Shown here in pieces: positions 36,553-48,315 of a DNA stretch of 64,000 nucleotides (position 1 is the stretch's first letter; each line of letters starts with the position of its first letter). The DNA comes from Hirudinaria manillensis (taxonomy: Eukaryota > Annelida > Clitellata > Hirudinida > Hirudinidae). The DNA lies in contig CM067531.1 of NCBI GenBank assembly GCA_034509925.1, positions 4,496,001 through 4,560,000 on the forward strand. The letters run 5' to 3'. A program made the position numbers and the translations under genes. Below the pieces are notes generated by a model. That model was given only the letters and a program-made list of their open reading frames with translations, ran no database searches and was not told the DNA's origin.

Positions 36553-36945
36553 TTAATATCGGACGATCAGGACGGCGTAAACCTCGTTCTCGTCATCCGA
36601 ATCCTCTTCGTCGTCATCTCCGGCTTGCATGCTTTCCAAACTGGCAAGAATTCGGTTCACAATGCCTTCCAAATCGTCAGCACTCTCGCTCTCGTTCACG
36701 TCTTTCGACTGGACTTTCAGTACGCTATGAGATTGATCCTCTTTGAAGTCATAGAATATTTCAGAATATTGCCTCTTGCAAAGGGGACAACTGGGATTCA
36801 CTTCGGACCACTTCTGTATGCATTCGAAACAGAAACTGTGCTTGCACACGTTCGTCGTGCTCATGTTATTGATTTCACCCAAGCATATGACGCACGGATT
36901 CTCGGGAATGTCATCGCTCGATATGTCTTGTTGTGTATTTGACAT
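36553..36945 (-). CDS. RING-finger protein, copy 43
   Basis: Protein identical to copy 1. Unit 36376-37241, marker G. Confidence 0.9.
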   Translation of the reverse strand: MSNTQQDISSDDIPENPCVICLGEINNMSTTNVCKHSFCFECIQKWSEVNPSCPLCKRQYSEIFYDFKEDQSHSVLKVQSKDVNESESADDLEGIVNRILASLESMQAGDDDEEDSDDENEVYAVLIVRY

Positions 36946-37418
36946 TTTCTTTGATTACGAAGTACTTTACACTTGCTCTAGAAACGATGGACGACGTATG
37001 TTTATGACGTTAACAGACATTTAACCTTTTGCCCGTGCCTTTCAGAAGGGAAAAAGATACTGAATAAAAAATACGAAAAAATAATTTTTTTAATTACGTT
37101 TAAAAAAATAATTTGTTTAAAAAATAATATTTTAAAAAATATTTGTTTATAATTCATTTTTTAAGCATTCTGGATGTTATTTTACACTATTATCAAGTCC
37201 TGAAATTTCGAATGTCCTTTTAAGGCCGGCCGCAGGAATGGATGAGTTGGAAAAGTTTATGAAGCATTTAACATTAATAAAAACAAATCTCGTAATAATG
37301 CACTGGTATATTTATTTTATGGGGCACGTAATTGTTATTAAGAAAAAATCTAATGGAAACGGATATCTTTCTTTCGTGATCATTCTTCTTCTGCATTCCG
37401 ATCGGTGAGATATTTAGT

Positions 37419-37811
37419 TTAATATCGGACGATCAGGACGGCGTAAACCTCGTTCTCGTCATCCGAATCCTCTTCGTCGTCATCTCCGGCTTGCATGCTT
37501 TCCAAACTGGCAAGAATTCGGTTCACAATGCCTTCCAAATCGTCAGCACTCTCGCTCTCGTTCACGTCTTTCGACTGGACTTTCAGTACGCTATGAGATT
37601 GATCCTCTTTGAAGTCATAGAATATTTCAGAATATTGCCTCTTGCAAAGGGGACAACTGGGATTCACTTCGGACCACTTCTGTATGCATTCGAAACAGAA
37701 ACTGTGCTTGCACACGTTCGTCGTGCTCATGTTATTGATTTCACCCAAGCATATGACGCACGGATTCTCGGGAATGTCATCGCTCGATATGTCTTGTTGT
37801 GTATTTGACAT
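37419..37811 (-). CDS. RING-finger protein, copy 44
   Basis: Protein identical to copy 1. Unit 37242-38107, marker A. Confidence 0.9.
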   Translation of the reverse strand: MSNTQQDISSDDIPENPCVICLGEINNMSTTNVCKHSFCFECIQKWSEVNPSCPLCKRQYSEIFYDFKEDQSHSVLKVQSKDVNESESADDLEGIVNRILASLESMQAGDDDEEDSDDENEVYAVLIVRY

Positions 37812-38284
37812 TTTCTTTGATTACGAAGTACTTTACACTTGCTCTAGAAACGATGGACGACGTATGTTTATGACGTTAACAGACATTTAACCTTTTGCCC
37901 GTGCCTTTCAGAAGGGAAAAAGATACTGAATAAAAAATACGAAAAAATAATTTTTTTAATTACGTTTAAAAAAATAATTTGTTTAAAAAATAATATTTTA
38001 AAAAATATTTGTTTATAATTCATTTTTTAAGCATTCTGGATGTTATTTTACACTATTATCAAGTCCTGAAATTTCGAATGTCCTTTTAAGGCCGGCCGCA
38101 GGAATGGATGAGTTGGAAAAGTTTATGAAGCATTTAACATTAATAAAAACAAATCTCGTAATAATGCACTGGTATATTTATTTTATGGGGCACGTAATTG
38201 TTATTAAGAAAAAATCTAATGGAAACGGATATCTTTCTTTCGTGATCATTCTTCTTCTGCATTCCGATCGGTGAGATATTTAGT

Positions 38285-38677
38285 TTAATATCGGACGATC
38301 AGGACGGCGTAAACCTCGTTCTCGTCATCCGAATCCTCTTCGTCGTCATCTCCGGCTTGCATGCTTTCCAAACTGGCAAGAATTCGGTTCACAATGCCTT
38401 CCAAATCGTCAGCACTCTCGCTCTCGTTCACGTCTTTCGACTGGACTTTCAGTACGCTATGAGATTGATCCTCTTTGAAGTCATAGAATATTTCAGAATA
38501 TTGCCTCTTGCAAAGGGGACAACTGGGATTCACTTCGGACCACTTCTGTATGCATTCGAAACAGAAACTGTGCTTGCACACGTTCGTCGTGCTCATGTTA
38601 TTGATTTCACCCAAGCATATGACGCACGGATTCTCGGGAATGTCATCGCTCGATATGTCTTGTTGTGTATTTGACAT
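38285..38677 (-). CDS. RING-finger protein, copy 45
   Basis: Protein identical to copy 1. Unit 38108-38973, marker A. Confidence 0.9.
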   Translation of the reverse strand: MSNTQQDISSDDIPENPCVICLGEINNMSTTNVCKHSFCFECIQKWSEVNPSCPLCKRQYSEIFYDFKEDQSHSVLKVQSKDVNESESADDLEGIVNRILASLESMQAGDDDEEDSDDENEVYAVLIVRY

Positions 38678-39150
38678 TTTCTTTGATTACGAAGTACTTT
38701 ACACTTGCTCTAGAAACGATGGACGACGTATGTTTATGACGTTAACAGACATTTAACCTTTTGCCCGTGCCTTTCAGAAGGGAAAAAGATACTGAATAAA
38801 AAATACGAAAAAATAATTTTTTTAATTACGTTTAAAAAAATAATTTGTTTAAAAAATAATATTTTAAAAAATATTTGTTTATAATTCATTTTTTAAGCAT
38901 TCTGGATGTTATTTTACACTATTATCAAGTCCTGAAATTTCGAATGTCCTTTTAAGGCCGGCCGCAGGAATGGATGAGTTGGAAAAGTTTATGAAGCATT
39001 TAACATTAATAAAAACAAATCTCGTAATAATGCACTGGTATATTTATTTTATGGGGCACGTAATTGTTATTAAGAAAAAATCTAATGGAAACGGATATCT
39101 TTCTTTCGTGATCATTCTTCTTCTGCATTCCGATCGGTGAGATATTTAGT

Positions 39151-39543
39151 TTAATATCGGACGATCAGGACGGCGTAAACCTCGTTCTCGTCATCCGAAT
39201 CCTCTTCGTCGTCATCTCCGGCTTGCATGCTTTCCAAACTGGCAAGAATTCGGTTCACAATGCCTTCCAAATCGTCAGCACTCTCGCTCTCGTTCACGTC
39301 TTTCGACTGGACTTTCAGTACGCTATGAGATTGATCCTCTTTGAAGTCATAGAATATTTCAGAATATTGCCTCTTGCAAAGGGGACAACTGGGATTCACT
39401 TCGGACCACTTCTGTATGCATTCGAAACAGAAACTGTGCTTGCACACGTTCGTCGTGCTCATGTTATTGATTTCACCCAAGCATATGACGCACGGATTCT
39501 CGGGAATGTCATCGCTCGATATGTCTTGTTGTGTATTTGACAT
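39151..39543 (-). CDS. RING-finger protein, copy 46
   Basis: Protein identical to copy 1. Unit 38974-39839, marker A. First unit with the spacer change ccttttgccc to ccctttgccc, also seen in units 47, 48, 51, 52, 54, 55, 58 and 60. Confidence 0.9.
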   Translation of the reverse strand: MSNTQQDISSDDIPENPCVICLGEINNMSTTNVCKHSFCFECIQKWSEVNPSCPLCKRQYSEIFYDFKEDQSHSVLKVQSKDVNESESADDLEGIVNRILASLESMQAGDDDEEDSDDENEVYAVLIVRY

Positions 39544-40016
39544 TTTCTTTGATTACGAAGTACTTTACACTTGCTCTAGAAACGATGGACGACGTATGTT
39601 TATGACGTTAACAGACATTTAACCCTTTGCCCGTGCCTTTCAGAAGGGAAAAAGATACTGAATAAAAAATACGAAAAAATAATTTTTTTAATTACGTTTA
39701 AAAAAATAATTTGTTTAAAAAATAATATTTTAAAAAATATTTGTTTATAATTCATTTTTTAAGCATTCTGGATGTTATTTTGCACTATTATCAAGTCCTG
39801 AAATTTCGAATGTCCTTTTAAGGCCGGCCGCAGGAATGGATGAGTTGGAAGAGTTTATGAAGCATTTAACATTAATAAAAACAAATCTCGTAATAATGCA
39901 ATGGTATATTTATTTTATGGGGCACGTAATTGTTATTAAGAAAAAATCTAATGGAAACGGATATCTTTCTTTCGTGATTATTCTTCTTCTGCATTCCGAT
40001 CGGTGAGATATTTAGT

Positions 40017-40409
40017 TTAATATCGGACGATCAGGACGGCGTAAACCTCGTTCTCGTCATCCGAATCCTCTTCGTCGTCATCTCCGGCTTGCATGCTTTC
40101 CAAACTGGCAAGAATTCGGTTCACAATGCCTTCCAAATCGTCAGCACTCTCGCTCTCGTTCACGTCTTTCGACTGGACTTTCAGTACGCTATGAGATTGA
40201 TCCTCTTTGAAGTCATAGAATATTTCAGAATATTGCCTCTTGCAAAGGGGACAACTGGGATTCACTTCGGACCACTTCTGTATGCATTCGAAACAGAAAC
40301 TGTGCTTGCACACGTTCGTCGTGCTCATGTTATTGATTTCACCCAAGCATATGACGCATGGATTCTCGGGAATGTCATCGCTCGATATGTCTTGTTGTGT
40401 ATTTGACAT
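40017..40409 (-). CDS. RING-finger protein, copy 47
   Basis: Protein identical to copy 1 with a silent change at Pro17 (CCG to CCA). Unit 39840-40705, marker A. Spacer variants ggaagag and gcaatgg are shared with unit 52. Confidence 0.9.
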   Translation of the reverse strand: MSNTQQDISSDDIPENPCVICLGEINNMSTTNVCKHSFCFECIQKWSEVNPSCPLCKRQYSEIFYDFKEDQSHSVLKVQSKDVNESESADDLEGIVNRILASLESMQAGDDDEEDSDDENEVYAVLIVRY

Positions 40410-40882
40410 TTTCTTTGATTACGAAGTACTTTACACTTGCTCTAGAAACGATGGACGACGTATGTTTATGACGTTAACAGACATTTAACCCTTTGCCCGT
40501 GCCTTTCAGAAGGGAAAAAGATACTGAATAAAAAATACGAAAAAATAATTTTTTTAATTACGTTTAAAAAAATAATTTGTTTAAAAAATAATATTTTAAA
40601 AAATATTTGTTTATAATTCATTTTTTAAGCATTCTGGATGTTATTTTACACTATTATCAAGTCCTGAAATTTCGAATGTCCTTTTAAGGCCGGCCGCAGG
40701 AATGGATGAGTTGGAAAAGTTTATGAAGCATTTAACATTAATAAAAACAAATCTCGTAATAATGCACTGGTATATTTATTTTATGGGGCACGTAATTGTT
40801 ATTAAGGAAAAATCTAATGGAAACGGATATCTTTCTTTCGTGATCATTCTTCTTCTGCATTCCGATCGGTGAGATATTTAGT

Positions 40883-41275
40883 TTAATATCGGACGATCAG
40901 GACGGCGTAAACCTCGTTCTCGTCATCCGAATCCTCTTCGTCGTCATCTCCGGCTTGCATGCTTTCCAAACTGGCAAGAATTCGGTTCACAATGCCTTCC
41001 AAATCGTCAGCACTCGCGCTCTCGTTCACGTCTTTCGACTGGACTTTCAGTACGCTATGAGATTGATCCTCTTTGAAGTCGTAGAATATTTCAGAATATT
41101 GCCTCTTGCAAAGGGGACAACTGGGATTCACTTCGGACCACTTCTGTATGCATTCGAAACAGAAACTGTGCTTGCACACGTTCGTCGTGCTCATGTTATT
41201 GATTTCACCCAAGCATATGACGCACGGATTCTCGGGAATGTCATCGCTCGATATGTCTTGTTGTGTATTTGACAT
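40883..41275 (-). CDS. RING-finger protein, copy 48 (Glu87Ala)
   Basis: Glu87Ala plus a silent Tyr65 change (TAT to TAC). Unit 40706-41572, 867 bp, marker G. Matches copy 50 at these sites. Confidence 0.9.
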   Translation of the reverse strand: MSNTQQDISSDDIPENPCVICLGEINNMSTTNVCKHSFCFECIQKWSEVNPSCPLCKRQYSEIFYDFKEDQSHSVLKVQSKDVNESASADDLEGIVNRILASLESMQAGDDDEEDSDDENEVYAVLIVRY

Positions 41276-41749
41276 TTTCTTTGATTACGAAGTACTTTAC
41301 ACTTGCTCTAGAAACGATGGACGACGTATGTTTATGACGTTAACAGACATTTAACCCTTTGCCCGTGCCTTTCAGAAGGGAAAAAGATACTGAATAAAAA
41401 ATACGAAAAAATAATTTTTTTAATTACGTTTAAAAAAAATAATTTGTTTAAAAAATAATATTTTAAAAAATATTTGTTTATAATTCATTTTTTAAGCATT
41501 CTGGATGTTATTTTACACTATTATCAAGTCCTGAAATTTCGAATGTCCTTTTAAGGCCGGCCGCAGGAATGGATGAGTTGGAAAAGTTTATGAAACATTT
41601 AACATTAATAAAAACAAATCTCGTAATAATGCACTGGTATATTTATTTTATGGGGCACGTAATTGTTATTAAGAAAAAATCTAATGGAAACGGATATCTT
41701 TCTTTCGTGATCATTCTTCTTCTGCATTCCGATCGGTGAGATATTTAGT

Positions 41750-42142
41750 TTAATATCGGACGATCAGGACGGCGTAAACCTCGTTCTCGTCATCCGAATC
41801 CTCTTCGTCGTCATCTCCGGCTTGCATGCTTTCCAAACTGGCAAGAATTCGGTTCACAATGCCTTCCAAATCGTCAGCACTCTCGCTCTCGTTCACGTCT
41901 TTCGACTGGACTTTCAGTACGCTATGAGATTGATCCTCTTTGAAGTCATAGAATATTTCAGAATATTGCCTCTTGCAAAGGGGACAACTGGGATTCACTT
42001 CGGACCACTTCTGTATGCATTCGAAACAGAAACTGTGCTTGCACACGTTCGTCGTGCTCATGTTATTGATTTCACCCAAGCATATGACGCACGGATTCTC
42101 GGGAATGTCATCGCTCGATATGTCTTGTTGTGTATTTGACAT
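41750..42142 (-). CDS. RING-finger protein, copy 49
   Basis: Protein identical to copy 1. Unit 41573-42438, marker A, with spacer variant tgaaacat as in units 51 and 60. Confidence 0.9.
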   Translation of the reverse strand: MSNTQQDISSDDIPENPCVICLGEINNMSTTNVCKHSFCFECIQKWSEVNPSCPLCKRQYSEIFYDFKEDQSHSVLKVQSKDVNESESADDLEGIVNRILASLESMQAGDDDEEDSDDENEVYAVLIVRY

Positions 42143-42615
42143 TTTCTTTGATTACGAAGTACTTTACACTTGCTCTAGAAACGATGGACGACGTATGTTT
42201 ATGACGTTAACAGACATTTAAACCTTTGCCCGTGCCTTTCAGAAGGGAAAAAGATACTGAATAAAAAATACGAAAAAATAATTTTTTTAATTACGTTTAA
42301 AAAAATAATTTGTTTAAAAAATAATATTTTAAAAAATATTTGTTTATAATTCATTTTTTAAGCATTCTGGATGTTATTTTACACTATTATCAAGTCCTGA
42401 AATTTCGAATGTCCTTTTAAGGCCGGCCGCAGGAATGGATGAGTTGGAAAAGTTTATGAAGCATTTAACATTAATAAAAACAAATCTCGTAATAATGCAC
42501 TGGTATATTTATTTTATGGGGCACGTAATTGTTATTAAGGAAAAATCTAATGGAAACGGATATCTTTCTTTCGTGATCATTCTTCTTCTGCATTCCGATC
42601 GGTGAGATATTTAGT

Positions 42616-43008
42616 TTAATATCGGACGATCAGGACGGCGTAAACCTCGTTCTCGTCATCCGAATCCTCTTCGTCGTCATCTCCGGCTTGCATGCTTTCC
42701 AAACTGGCAAGAATTCGGTTCACAATGCCTTCCAAATCGTCAGCACTCGCGCTCTCGTTCACGTCTTTCGACTGGACTTTCAGTACGCTATGAGATTGAT
42801 CCTCTTTGAAGTCGTAGAATATTTCAGAATATTGCCTCTTGCAAAGGGGACAACTGGGATTCACTTCGGACCACTTCTGTATGCATTCGAAACAGAAACT
42901 GTGCTTGCACACGTTCGTCGTGCTCATGTTATTGATTTCACCCAAGCATATGACGCACGGATTCTCGGGAATGTCATCGCTCGATATGTCTTGTTGTGTA
43001 TTTGACAT
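42616..43008 (-). CDS. RING-finger protein, copy 50 (Glu87Ala)
   Basis: Glu87Ala plus silent Tyr65, as in copy 48. Unit 42439-43302, 864 bp, with a small private rearrangement of the AT-rich block near 43210; marker G. Confidence 0.9.
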   Translation of the reverse strand: MSNTQQDISSDDIPENPCVICLGEINNMSTTNVCKHSFCFECIQKWSEVNPSCPLCKRQYSEIFYDFKEDQSHSVLKVQSKDVNESASADDLEGIVNRILASLESMQAGDDDEEDSDDENEVYAVLIVRY

Positions 43009-43479
43009 TTTCTTTGATTACGAAGTACTTTACACTTGCTCTAGAAACGATGGACGACGTATGTTTATGACGTTAACAGACATTTAACCTTTTGCCCGTG
43101 CCTTTCAGAAGGGAAAAAGATACTGAATAAAAAATACGAAAAAATAATTTTTTTAATTACGTTTAAAAAAAATAATTTGTTTAAAAAATAATATTTTAAA
43201 AAATATTTGTTTTATAATTTTTTAAGCATTCTGGATGTTATTTTACACTATTATCAAGTCCTGAAATTTCGAATGTCCTTTTAAGGCCGGCCGCAGGAAT
43301 GGATGAGTTGGAAAAGTTTATGAAACATTTAACATTAATAAAAACAAATCTCGTAATAATGCACTGGTATATTTATTTTATGGGGCACGTAATTGTTATT
43401 AAGGAAAAATCTAATGGAAACGGATATCTTTCTTTCGTGATCATTCTTCTTCTGCATTCCGATCGGTGAGATATTTAGT

Positions 43480-43872
43480 TTAATATCGGACGATCAGGAC
43501 GGCGTAAACCTCGTTCTCGTCATCCGAATCCTCTTCGTCGTCATCTCCGGCTTGCATGCTTTCCAAACTGGCAAGAATTCGGTTCACAATGCCTTCCAAA
43601 TCGTCAGCACTCTCGCTCTCGTTCACGTCTTTCGACTGGACTTTCAGTACGCTATGAGATTGATCCTCTTTGAAGTCATAGAATATTTCAGAATATTGCC
43701 TCTTGCAAAGGGGACAACTGGGATTCACTTCGGACCACTTCTGTATGCATTCGAAACAGAAACTGTGCTTGCACACGTTCGTCGTGCTCATGTTATTGAT
43801 TTCACCCAAGCATATGACGCACGGATTCTCGGGAATGTCATCGCTCGATATGTCTTGTTGTGTATTTGACAT
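43480..43872 (-). CDS. RING-finger protein, copy 51
   Basis: Protein identical to copy 1. Unit 43303-44168, marker G, tgaaacat spacer variant. Confidence 0.9.
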   Translation of the reverse strand: MSNTQQDISSDDIPENPCVICLGEINNMSTTNVCKHSFCFECIQKWSEVNPSCPLCKRQYSEIFYDFKEDQSHSVLKVQSKDVNESESADDLEGIVNRILASLESMQAGDDDEEDSDDENEVYAVLIVRY

Positions 43873-44543
43873 TTTCTTTGATTACGAAGTACTTTACACT
43901 TGCTCTAGAAACGATGGACGACGTATGTTTATGACGTTAACAGACATTTAACCCTTTGCCCGTGCCTTTCAGAAGGGAAAAAGATACTGAATAAAAAATA
44001 CGAAAAAATAATTTTTTTAATTACGTTTAAAAAAATAATTTGTTTAAAAAATAATATTTTAAAAAATATTTGTTTATAATTCATTTTTTAAGCATTCTGG
44101 ATGTTATTTTACACTATTATCAAGTCCTGAAATTTCGAATGTCCTTTTAAGGCCGGCCGCAGGAATGGATGAGTTGGAAGAGTTTATGAAGCATTTAACA
44201 TTAATAAAAACAAATCTCGTAATAATGCAATGGTATATTTATTTTATGGGGCACGTAATTGTTATTAAGAAAAAATCTAATGGAAACGGATATCTTTCTT
44301 TCGTGATCATTCTTCTTCTGCATTCCGATCGGTGAGATATTTAGTTTAATATCGGACGATCAGGACGGCGTAAACCTCGTTCTCGTCATCCGAATCCTCT
44401 TCGTCGTCATCTCCGGCTTGCATGCTTTCCAAACTGGCAAGAATTCGGTTCACAATGCCTTCCAAATCGTCAGCACTCTCGCTCTCGTTCACGTCTTTCG
44501 ACTGGACTTTCAGTACGCTATGAGATTGATCCTCTTTGAAGTC

Positions 44544-46609
44544 TCAGCAGCCTACCGATCCTTTTACGAAACTTATTATGAACTGTACAATATTTGCTTC
44601 CCAATCACTCAAACGCAAAAAAAATCAAACTGCTTCAAAAAGCCTTGGATGACATCTGGTCTGCTAGAATCTTGCAGGGAAAAGAACATATTATACAAAA
44701 AATTTCTCTCCAACCCATCTGATGATAACAAATCGAAATTCACCTGTTACAGAAACAGATTTAAAAGAATCAAAGAGGCAGCAATTGTTCGGTTCTACTC
44801 TGACAAATTCAGCTTATATGAGAAAAACTGCAAAAAAACGTGGAACTTGATAAATCATCTAATGTGCAGAACAAGTTACCATCCATCTCCAAACACATTT
44901 TGCGGCGCTGATGGTGGATTACTAAAGTCTCCCATTGAAATAGCAAACTCGTTCAATGCCTTTTTCTCAAACATTGGCAACGAACTAGCCAAGAAAATCA
45001 TACCTAATGATTTAGATTTTCGGAAGTACCTGGGAAACTCGTCCTCACAATCAATCTTCTTGACGAGTGTCACTCCGGAAGAGATTGCCATAATATCAAA
45101 AACTTTAAAAACTTCTCACAGCACTGGTTATGACGACATTGATCCAGCCTTGGCAAATATTTCCATACCCATGATAGCTGACATTCTAGCTCAATTAATC
45201 AATTGTTCATTCAGCTCAGGTGTTTTCCCAGATTCACTAAAAGTTGCCAAAGTTATTCCCCTGCACAAAACTGATTCCAAGGACAATATCACTAACTACA
45301 GACCAATTTCAATCTTGCCATACTTCTCCAAGTTCTTCGAAAAGGCAATCTTCAATAGAACTACATCATTTCTTAATAAGTACTCAATAATAAAAGATGG
45401 TCAATTTGGATTTCGACAGAATCACTCAACTTACATGCCCATATCCCTTATCCACTCAAAAATATCTTATAAATTGGAACAAGGCCAATCAACTATCGGG
45501 GTATTTCTGGATTTGGCAAAAGCTTTTGACACGGTCAACCATAAAATCCTGTTAGAGAAACTTCATCATTACGGCGTCAGGGATAAATGCTTGCTTTGGT
45601 TCCAGAGTTACTTATGTGGTCGAACCCAACAAGTCTTCTTCGGCAACACCCTTTCCTCCATGCTGCCAATCTCTCTAGGTGTGCCGCAGGGCTCTATCTT
45701 GGGACCACTGCTGTTTATAATCTACGTCAATGACATGTGTAACTCCTCTAACAGACTGGAATTCTTGTTGTTGCTGATGACACAAATGTGTTTTTATCGG
45801 ATCAGGGTATCGACAGGCTATATGTCACCATGAACGCTGAACTGCAAAATGTCACAAACTGGTGCAGGGCCAACACTCTGTCTCTCAACGTTAAGAAGAC
45901 TGTCTACATGCTGTTCCATAAAGCAAGAAAGAAACTGGTCCTGGAAAATTATAACATTCTTATCGGCGACATTATTCTTTCTCGCGTAGACACCTGTAAA
46001 TTTCTAGGCATTTATATTGACCATCACCTCACATTCAAACATCATATCCAATATCTTACTAATAAGATTTCAAAAAATATCGGAATTATTTCACGTATCC
46101 GTCGATATATCACTTCTACTATTGCCATCTCTTTATATTACTCATTTATATTTCCATACTTGAACTACTGCAACCTCATCTGGGCATCAAACTACTCATC
46201 TTATCTATGTCCTCTGCTTAATCTTCAAAAGAGATACTTACGCATAGCCCTACGCCTGCCCTACACTGCCCACACTGAACCCACTTTTAGAAAATTCAAA
46301 ATTCTCAAAGTCCATCAAATAAGTTACTTCCAGGCTGGTATTTGTATGTTCAGGCACGACCATAATATGCTCCCACATTCTTTCCAGAAACTCATTTCAG
46401 CACCTCCTACCTCACATCCCTATGATCTCAGACAAGCCCAGAAATATAAACCCCCCTTCTCAAAATCCAACACTTTTCTAAGATCTATTCAATGCTCAGG
46501 CCCCAACATATACAATAAAATTCCTTGTATTATAACTCAGCATTCCAGCTTATATGCCTTTAAACGTCACTTAAAAAATTTCATAATCAATCCACCACTC
46601 CACCACTAA
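44544..46609 (+). pseudogene. LINE reverse transcriptase ORF remnant
   Basis: The first frame (44544 to about 45770) holds the pre-RT linker, RT fingers (NYRPISILPYFSKFFEKAI) and palm motif A (FLDLAKAFD), then the GVPQGSILGP motif. Near 45770 the frame shifts by one base just before the catalytic ADD motif. The downstream frame (to the stop at 46607-46609) holds ADDTNVFLS and the C-terminal region, about 280 residues. There is no other break over about 690 codons, so the copy is fairly young. The open frame extending upstream to 44418 is only antisense of the RING gene. No start codon of its own survives. Confidence 0.9.
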
Positions 46610-46782
46610 TCTTTTTTTTCAATATCCTTATTCTTGACACTTTACTTATGTACTATGTATCACATTTATTTATGTCGTAAACGGTTGGCCACCCAGCGGG
46701 ATGTAAATCCCTTCTGGCCTACTGGTGTTATTATTACTGTGCTTTTTTCATTGAATAAAATTGCTTGCTAGAAAAAAAAAAA
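44544..46782 (+). mobile_element. 5'-truncated non-LTR retrotransposon (LINE), CR1/L2/Daphne-like
   Basis: About 2.24 kb inserted in array unit 52. It begins abruptly inside the coding region, in the linker between endonuclease and reverse transcriptase, and ends with a 3' UTR, AATAAA at 46754-46759 and about 12 A. No endonuclease domain or ORF1 is present. The RT style (DLAKAFDTVNH, GVPQGSILGPLLF) and the C-terminal region after RT (LNYCNLIWASNY, LQKRYLRIALRLP) are typical of the CR1/L2/Daphne side of the Jockey superfamily. The exact clade is not settled. No target-site duplication of more than about one base is seen: the flanks gaagtc and atagaata join to restore a normal unit. It lies antisense to the RING gene and occurs in only one unit, so it postdates that part of the array. 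Confidence 0.95.
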
Positions 46783-47449
46783 ATAGAATATTTCAGAATA
46801 TTGCCTCTTGCAAAGGGGACAACTGGGATTCACTTCGGACCACTTCTGTATGCATTCGAAACAGAAACTGTGCTTGCACACGTTCGTCGTGCTCATGTTA
46901 TTGATTTCACCCAAGCATATGACGCACGGATTCTCGGGAATGTCATCGCTCGATATGTCTTGTTGTGTATTTGACATTTTCTTTGATTACGAAGTACTTT
47001 ACACTTGCTCTAGAAACGATGGACGACGTATGTTTATGACGTTAACAGACATTTAACCCTTTGCCGTGCCTTTCAGAAGGGAAAAAGATACTGAATAAAA
47101 AATACGAAAAAATAATTTTTTTAATTACGTTTAAAAAAATAATTTGTTTAAAAAATAATATTTTAAAAAATATTTGTTTATAATTCATTTTTTAAGCATT
47201 CTGGATGTTATTTTACACTATTATCAAGTCCTGAAATTTCGAATGTCCTTTTAAGGCCGGCCGCAGGAATGGATGAGTTGGAAAAGTTTATGAAGCATTT
47301 AACATTAATAAAAACAAATCTCGTAATAATGCAATGGTATATTTATTTTATGGGGCACGTAATTGTTATTAAGGAAAAAGCTAATGGAAACGGATATCTT
47401 TCTTTCGTGATCATTCTTCTTCTGCATTCCGATCGGTGAGATATTTAGT

Positions 47450-47842
47450 TTAATATCGGACGATCAGGACGGCGTAAACCTCGTTCTCGTCATCCGAATC
47501 CTCTTCGTCGTCATCTCCGGCTTGCATGCTTTCCAAACTGGCAAGAATTCGGTTCACAATGCCTTCCAAATCGTCAGCACTCTCGCTCTCGTTCACGTCT
47601 TTCGACTGGACTTTCAGTACGCTATGAGATTGATCCTCTTTGAAGTCATAGAATATTTCAGAATATTGCCTCTTGCAAAGGGGACAACTGGGATTCACTT
47701 CGGACCACTTCTGTATGCATTCGAAACAGAAACTGTGCTTGCACACGTTCGTCGTGCTCATGTTATTGATTTCACCCAAGCATATGACGCACGGATTCTC
47801 GGGAATGTCATCGCTCGATATGTCTTGTTGTGTATTTGACAT
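47450..47842 (-). CDS. RING-finger protein, copy 53
   Basis: Protein identical to copy 1. Unit 47273-48138, marker G, with downstream variants agctaat and gcaatgg. Confidence 0.9.
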   Translation of the reverse strand: MSNTQQDISSDDIPENPCVICLGEINNMSTTNVCKHSFCFECIQKWSEVNPSCPLCKRQYSEIFYDFKEDQSHSVLKVQSKDVNESESADDLEGIVNRILASLESMQAGDDDEEDSDDENEVYAVLIVRY

Positions 47843-48315
47843 TTTCTTTGATTACGAAGTACTTTACACTTGCTCTAGAAACGATGGACGACGTATGTTT
47901 ATGACGTTAACAGACATTTAACCTTTTGCCCGTGCCTTTCAGAAGGGAAAAAGATACTGAATAAAAAATACGAAAAAATAATTTTTTTAATTACGTTTAA
48001 AAAAATAATTTGTTTAAAAAATAATATTTTAAAAAATATTTGTTTATAATTCATTTTTTAAGCATTCTGGATGTTATTTTACACTATTATCAAGTCCTGA
48101 AATTTCGAATGTCCTTTTAAGGCCGGCCGCAGGAATGGATGAGTTGGAAAAGTTTATGAAGCATTTAACATTAATAAAAACAAATCTCGTAATAATGCAC
48201 TGGTATATTTATTTTATGGGGCACGTAATTGTTATTAAGGAAAAATCTAATGGAAACGGATATCTTTCTTTCGTGATCATTCTTCTTCTGCATTCCGATC
48301 GGTGAGATATTTAGT

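Larger units (their letters stand above)
44346..46977 (-). pseudogene. RING-finger gene, copy 52, split by a LINE
   Basis: The gene is intact in two pieces, 46977-46783 (5' part) and 44543-44346 (3' part), with a LINE between them. Reading from the ATG, the frame keeps residues 1-65 with the whole RING, then enters the LINE poly(A), read as Phe codons, and stops, giving about 69 residues. The helical part and acidic tail would be lost. Unit 44169-47272, marker A, with ggaagag and gcaatgg variants as in unit 47. Confidence 0.9.

Noticed and set aside
44418-44543. Apparent N-terminal extension of the LINE ORF
   Set aside because: The first 42 codons are antisense RING sequence left of the insertion point; the fusion is accidental.
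44876-45091. Minus-strand 71-codon ORF inside the LINE
   Set aside because: Antisense of the reverse transcriptase region with no motif.
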